From Aquidulcibacter paucihalophilus (GTDB taxonomy: Bacteria; Pseudomonadota; Alphaproteobacteria; Caulobacterales; Aquidulcibacteraceae), in the NCBI RefSeq assembly GCF_002105465.1, contig NZ_NCSQ01000158.1, positions 1 to 48,156 of the forward strand: a stretch of 48,156 nucleotides of DNA, in the 5' to 3' direction. The position numbers were made by a program, and so were the translations under genes. Of this stretch, positions 46,481 through 48,156 are shown in pieces. A model generated the notes under the pieces. That model ran no database searches and was not told the origin of the DNA. It saw only the letters and a list, made by a program, of their open reading frames with translations. The first letter of the stretch is position 1; each line of letters opens with the position of its first letter.

Positions 46481-46798
46481 TTAAGCCGTCAGCTGTTGGC
46501 GGGCAACTTCGAGAAGATCTTCCATCTCGCGGCGGATCTGATGCTCGCTGACATCAACCCCTTTGGCGTCGAGATCGGCTTTGACTTTGCGGTAGACATC
46601 ATCATCGCCGGCTTCTTCAAAATCGGCCATGACGATGGACTTGGCATAATCTTCAGCGGCTTCGCCTTCGAGGCCTAAAAGACCGGCAGCCCAAGCGCCG
46701 AGCAGCTTGTTGCGACGCGCCGTGATTTTGAACGAAAGCTCGCTATCGTGCGCATATTTGGCTTCTTCAGCGCTCTTGCGCTCATCGAACTGGCTCAT
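46481..46798 (-). CDS. ATPase inhibitor subunit zeta (DUF1476)
   Basis: 105 residues of the DUF1476 family: SQFDERKSAEEAKYAHDSEL, FKITARRNKLLGAWAAGLLGL, KSIVMADFEEAGDDDVYRKVKAD and the C-terminal four-helix part ending LLEVARQQLTA. In Paracoccus and other alphaproteobacteria this protein inserts its N-terminus into the F1-ATPase and blocks ATP hydrolysis. The start at 46798 removes a 31-residue unsupported extension. Divergent from purC. Confidence 0.92.
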   Translation of the reverse strand: MSQFDERKSAEEAKYAHDSELSFKITARRNKLLGAWAAGLLGLEGEAAEDYAKSIVMADFEEAGDDDVYRKVKADLDAKGVDVSEHQIRREMEDLLEVARQQLTA

Positions 46799-47006
46799 AT
46801 CAGACTTCCTTGAAAACGTGTCAGCGGACAAAGTCCTATGTGGGGTCTGGATAGGTCTCTGCGCAAGTAAGCGCAAGAGGATGCGCCACATGATTGAGGC
46901 CTGTCGCGCAGCCTGTTAGGGTGGAAATGTCGTTAGGAGTTTCGACTCGGGCCACGCTGGCTGCGAGTGCGTGCCTTGCCACCTGACCACTGAGGAGAGC
47001 GCGACC

Positions 47007-47756
47007 ATGTCCCGCCGCAAGAAAATTTATGAAGGCAAGGCCAAGGTCCTCTATGAAGGGCCAGAGCCTGGTACCCTGATCCAGTATTTCAAAGACGATG
47101 CGACCGCCTTCAACGCTGAAAAACATGCGATTATTGAAGGTAAGGGCGTTCTGAACAACCGTATTTCAGAATTCATCATGACCAATCTGAATGCGATTGG
47201 CGTGCCCACGCATTTCATCCGTCGCTTGAATATGCGCGAGCAATTGATCCGTGAAGTGGAAATCATCCCGCTCGAAGTCGTGGTACGCAATGTTGCCGCA
47301 GGCTCAATCTCGAAGCGTTTAGGTATTCCCGAAGGCGAATTACTACCCCGGTCCATCGTCGAATTCTATTATAAGAATGACGGCTTGGGTGATCCGATCG
47401 TCGCTGAAGAGCATATCACCGCCTTTAACTGGGCCACCACACAAGAAATTGATGACATCATGGCGCTTGCTTTGCGCATCAATGACTATTTGTCGGGTCT
47501 ATTTGCGGGTGTGGGTATCCGCTTGGTGGACTTTAAGCTTGAATTTGGTCGCCTCTATGAAGGCGACATGGTGCGCACGGTTTTGGCCGATGAAATCAGC
47601 CCGGATTCGTGCCGTTTATGGGATGCGCGCACCAACAACAAGCTCGACAAAGACCGTTTCCGACAAGATTTGGGCGGCGTTTCTGAGGCCTATGCCGAAG
47701 TCGCCCAGCGCTTGGGCATTTTTAAAGACCCACGTAGCGCGTTTGTAGAAGGCTAA
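47007..47756 (+). CDS. purC: Phosphoribosylaminoimidazole-succinocarboxamide synthase
   Basis: 249 residues. SAICAR synthetase motifs: [30 protein letters not shown], the family block [17 protein letters not shown], and [14 protein letters not shown], then [13 protein letters not shown] near the end. It joins CAIR and aspartate using ATP, step eight of purine synthesis. GAGGAGAG precedes the ATG. purS follows 8 bp downstream. Confidence 0.97.
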   Translation: MSRRKKIYEGKAKVLYEGPEPGTLIQYFKDDATAFNAEKHAIIEGKGVLNNRISEFIMTNLNAIGVPTHFIRRLNMREQLIREVEIIPLEVVVRNVAAGSISKRLGIPEGELLPRSIVEFYYKNDGLGDPIVAEEHITAFNWATTQEIDDIMALALRINDYLSGLFAGVGIRLVDFKLEFGRLYEGDMVRTVLADEISPDSCRLWDARTNNKLDKDRFRQDLGGVSEAYAEVAQRLGIFKDPRSAFVEG

Positions 47757-47764
47757 ACCAACCG

Positions 47765-48007
47765 ATGAAAGCCATTGTGAATGTCCGTCTAAAAAAGGGT
47801 GTGCTGGACCCTCAAGGCCGCGCCATTGCCGAAGCCCTGCGCGGCTTGGGCTTTCATGAGGCCGAAGATGCGCGCGTCGGCAAAGTCATCGAGATTGAAC
47901 TTGATGAAACCGACCCCGAACGCGGTGCCGCACGCGCCAAAGAAATGGCAGCCAAACTTCTGGCCAATCCCGTGATCGAAAGCTGGACGGTCGAAATCGC
48001 AGCTTGA
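47765..48007 (+). CDS. purS: Phosphoribosylformylglycinamidine synthase subunit PurS
   Basis: 80 residues with the PurS fold: KAIVNVRLKKGVLDPQGRAIAEALRGLGF, then VGKVIEIELDETD and MAAKLLANPVIESWTVEI. PurS joins PurQ and PurL in the three-subunit FGAM synthase. purQ would be expected next, but the window ends 149 bp later inside a repeat element. Confidence 0.95.
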   Translation: MKAIVNVRLKKGVLDPQGRAIAEALRGLGFHEAEDARVGKVIEIELDETDPERGAARAKEMAAKLLANPVIESWTVEIAA

Positions 48008-48031
48008 GGCGCCGTCCTTCAGGTTGCCATG

Positions 48032-48111
48032 CCCGCCAGCGCGTGCGTTGCGAGCGGGGACCTTGCGGGACTCTCCGGCACGAGGTCTAGGCCTGGACTA
48101 CCCCATCGGGG
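48032..48111. repeat. Dispersed structured repeat, copy B
   Basis: Second copy of the element at 40425: stems CCCGC/GCGGG (48032-48058), GACCTTG/CGAGGTC (48059-48087, one G-U) and CCCC/GGGG (48101-48111). Shares GCGGGGACCT, GAGGTCT and TACCCCATC with copy A. It lies just after purS. Confidence 0.75.
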
Positions 48112-48156
48112 ATCGCATCGCTTCTCGTTCTTTTGTTCTAGAAGGCTTTGGTGCAG

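Noticed and set aside
48121..48156. GTTCTTTTGTTC near the window end as a LexA box.
   Set aside because: The alphaproteobacterial SOS box needs GTTC-N7-GTTC; here the spacing is 4.

Overview
The window reads as ordinary chromosome of an alphaproteobacterium, probably from the Caulobacterales/Hyphomonadaceae or Sphingomonadales side of the class. Pointers are an alphaproteobacterial-type sigma-32, a DUF1476 protein (the zeta inhibitor of the F1-ATPase), an UrcA-family protein, a TonB-dependent receptor, purC followed by purS, and a YbhL-type Bax-inhibitor gene with a candidate leader RNA. Genes are dense, lie on both strands, and several convergent pairs overlap at their stop codons. I saw no phage, insertion sequence, CRISPR array, tRNA or rRNA.

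Layout. 0-8.5 kb: lemA, a glycine-rich octapeptide-repeat protein, an OmpW porin, a MarR regulator divergent from a glutathione S-transferase with paired operators, an isolated sdhB, an ornithine/lysine decarboxylase behind a structured leader, a single-domain response regulator, a secreted peptidoglycan-binding protein and a HAD hydrolase. 8.5-14.3 kb (minus strand): a radical SAM protein, gamma-glutamyltransferase, and a TonB-dependent receptor broken by one in-frame TAG. 14.6-20.6 kb (plus strand): short-chain dehydrogenase, GMC oxidoreductase, AraC regulator and a large secreted GH13 enzyme, the last two translationally coupled. 20.6-25 kb (minus strand): fhs, a DUF3237 protein, an M19 dipeptidase and a MAPEG protein. 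25-31.6 kb: katG with an OxyR-like site, a divergent SDR/MerR pair, a PhoD-like lipoprotein and a Baeyer-Villiger-type monooxygenase. 31.6-34.3 kb: a candidate small RNA, rmuC and the Bax-inhibitor gene. 34.5-40.4 kb: tyrosine/homogentisate catabolism (maiA; then marR, hppD, an isoaspartyl peptidase, a VOC protein and a FAH-family hydrolase) with no homogentisate dioxygenase in view. 40.4-48.2 kb: a dispersed structured repeat (two copies), a Pro/Ala-rich secreted protein, an UrcA protein behind Pho-box-like repeats, an Hpt protein, a DUF3108 protein, rpoH, a serine hydrolase, a small lipoprotein, the zeta subunit, purC and purS.

The most informative content is regulatory. Candidates are: a two-module leader RNA before the decarboxylase whose repeated arm can also pair with the ribosome-binding region; divergent promoters with back-to-back -35 boxes and an identical operator on each -10; a near-consensus hppD promoter framed by an 11-bp inverted repeat; tandem Pho-box-like repeats before the UrcA gene; a 10-1-10 palindrome before the radical SAM gene; and a roughly 80-90 nt repeat element whose helices are kept between two diverged copies. 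All functional assignments come from reading the protein and DNA sequence; no database search was run.
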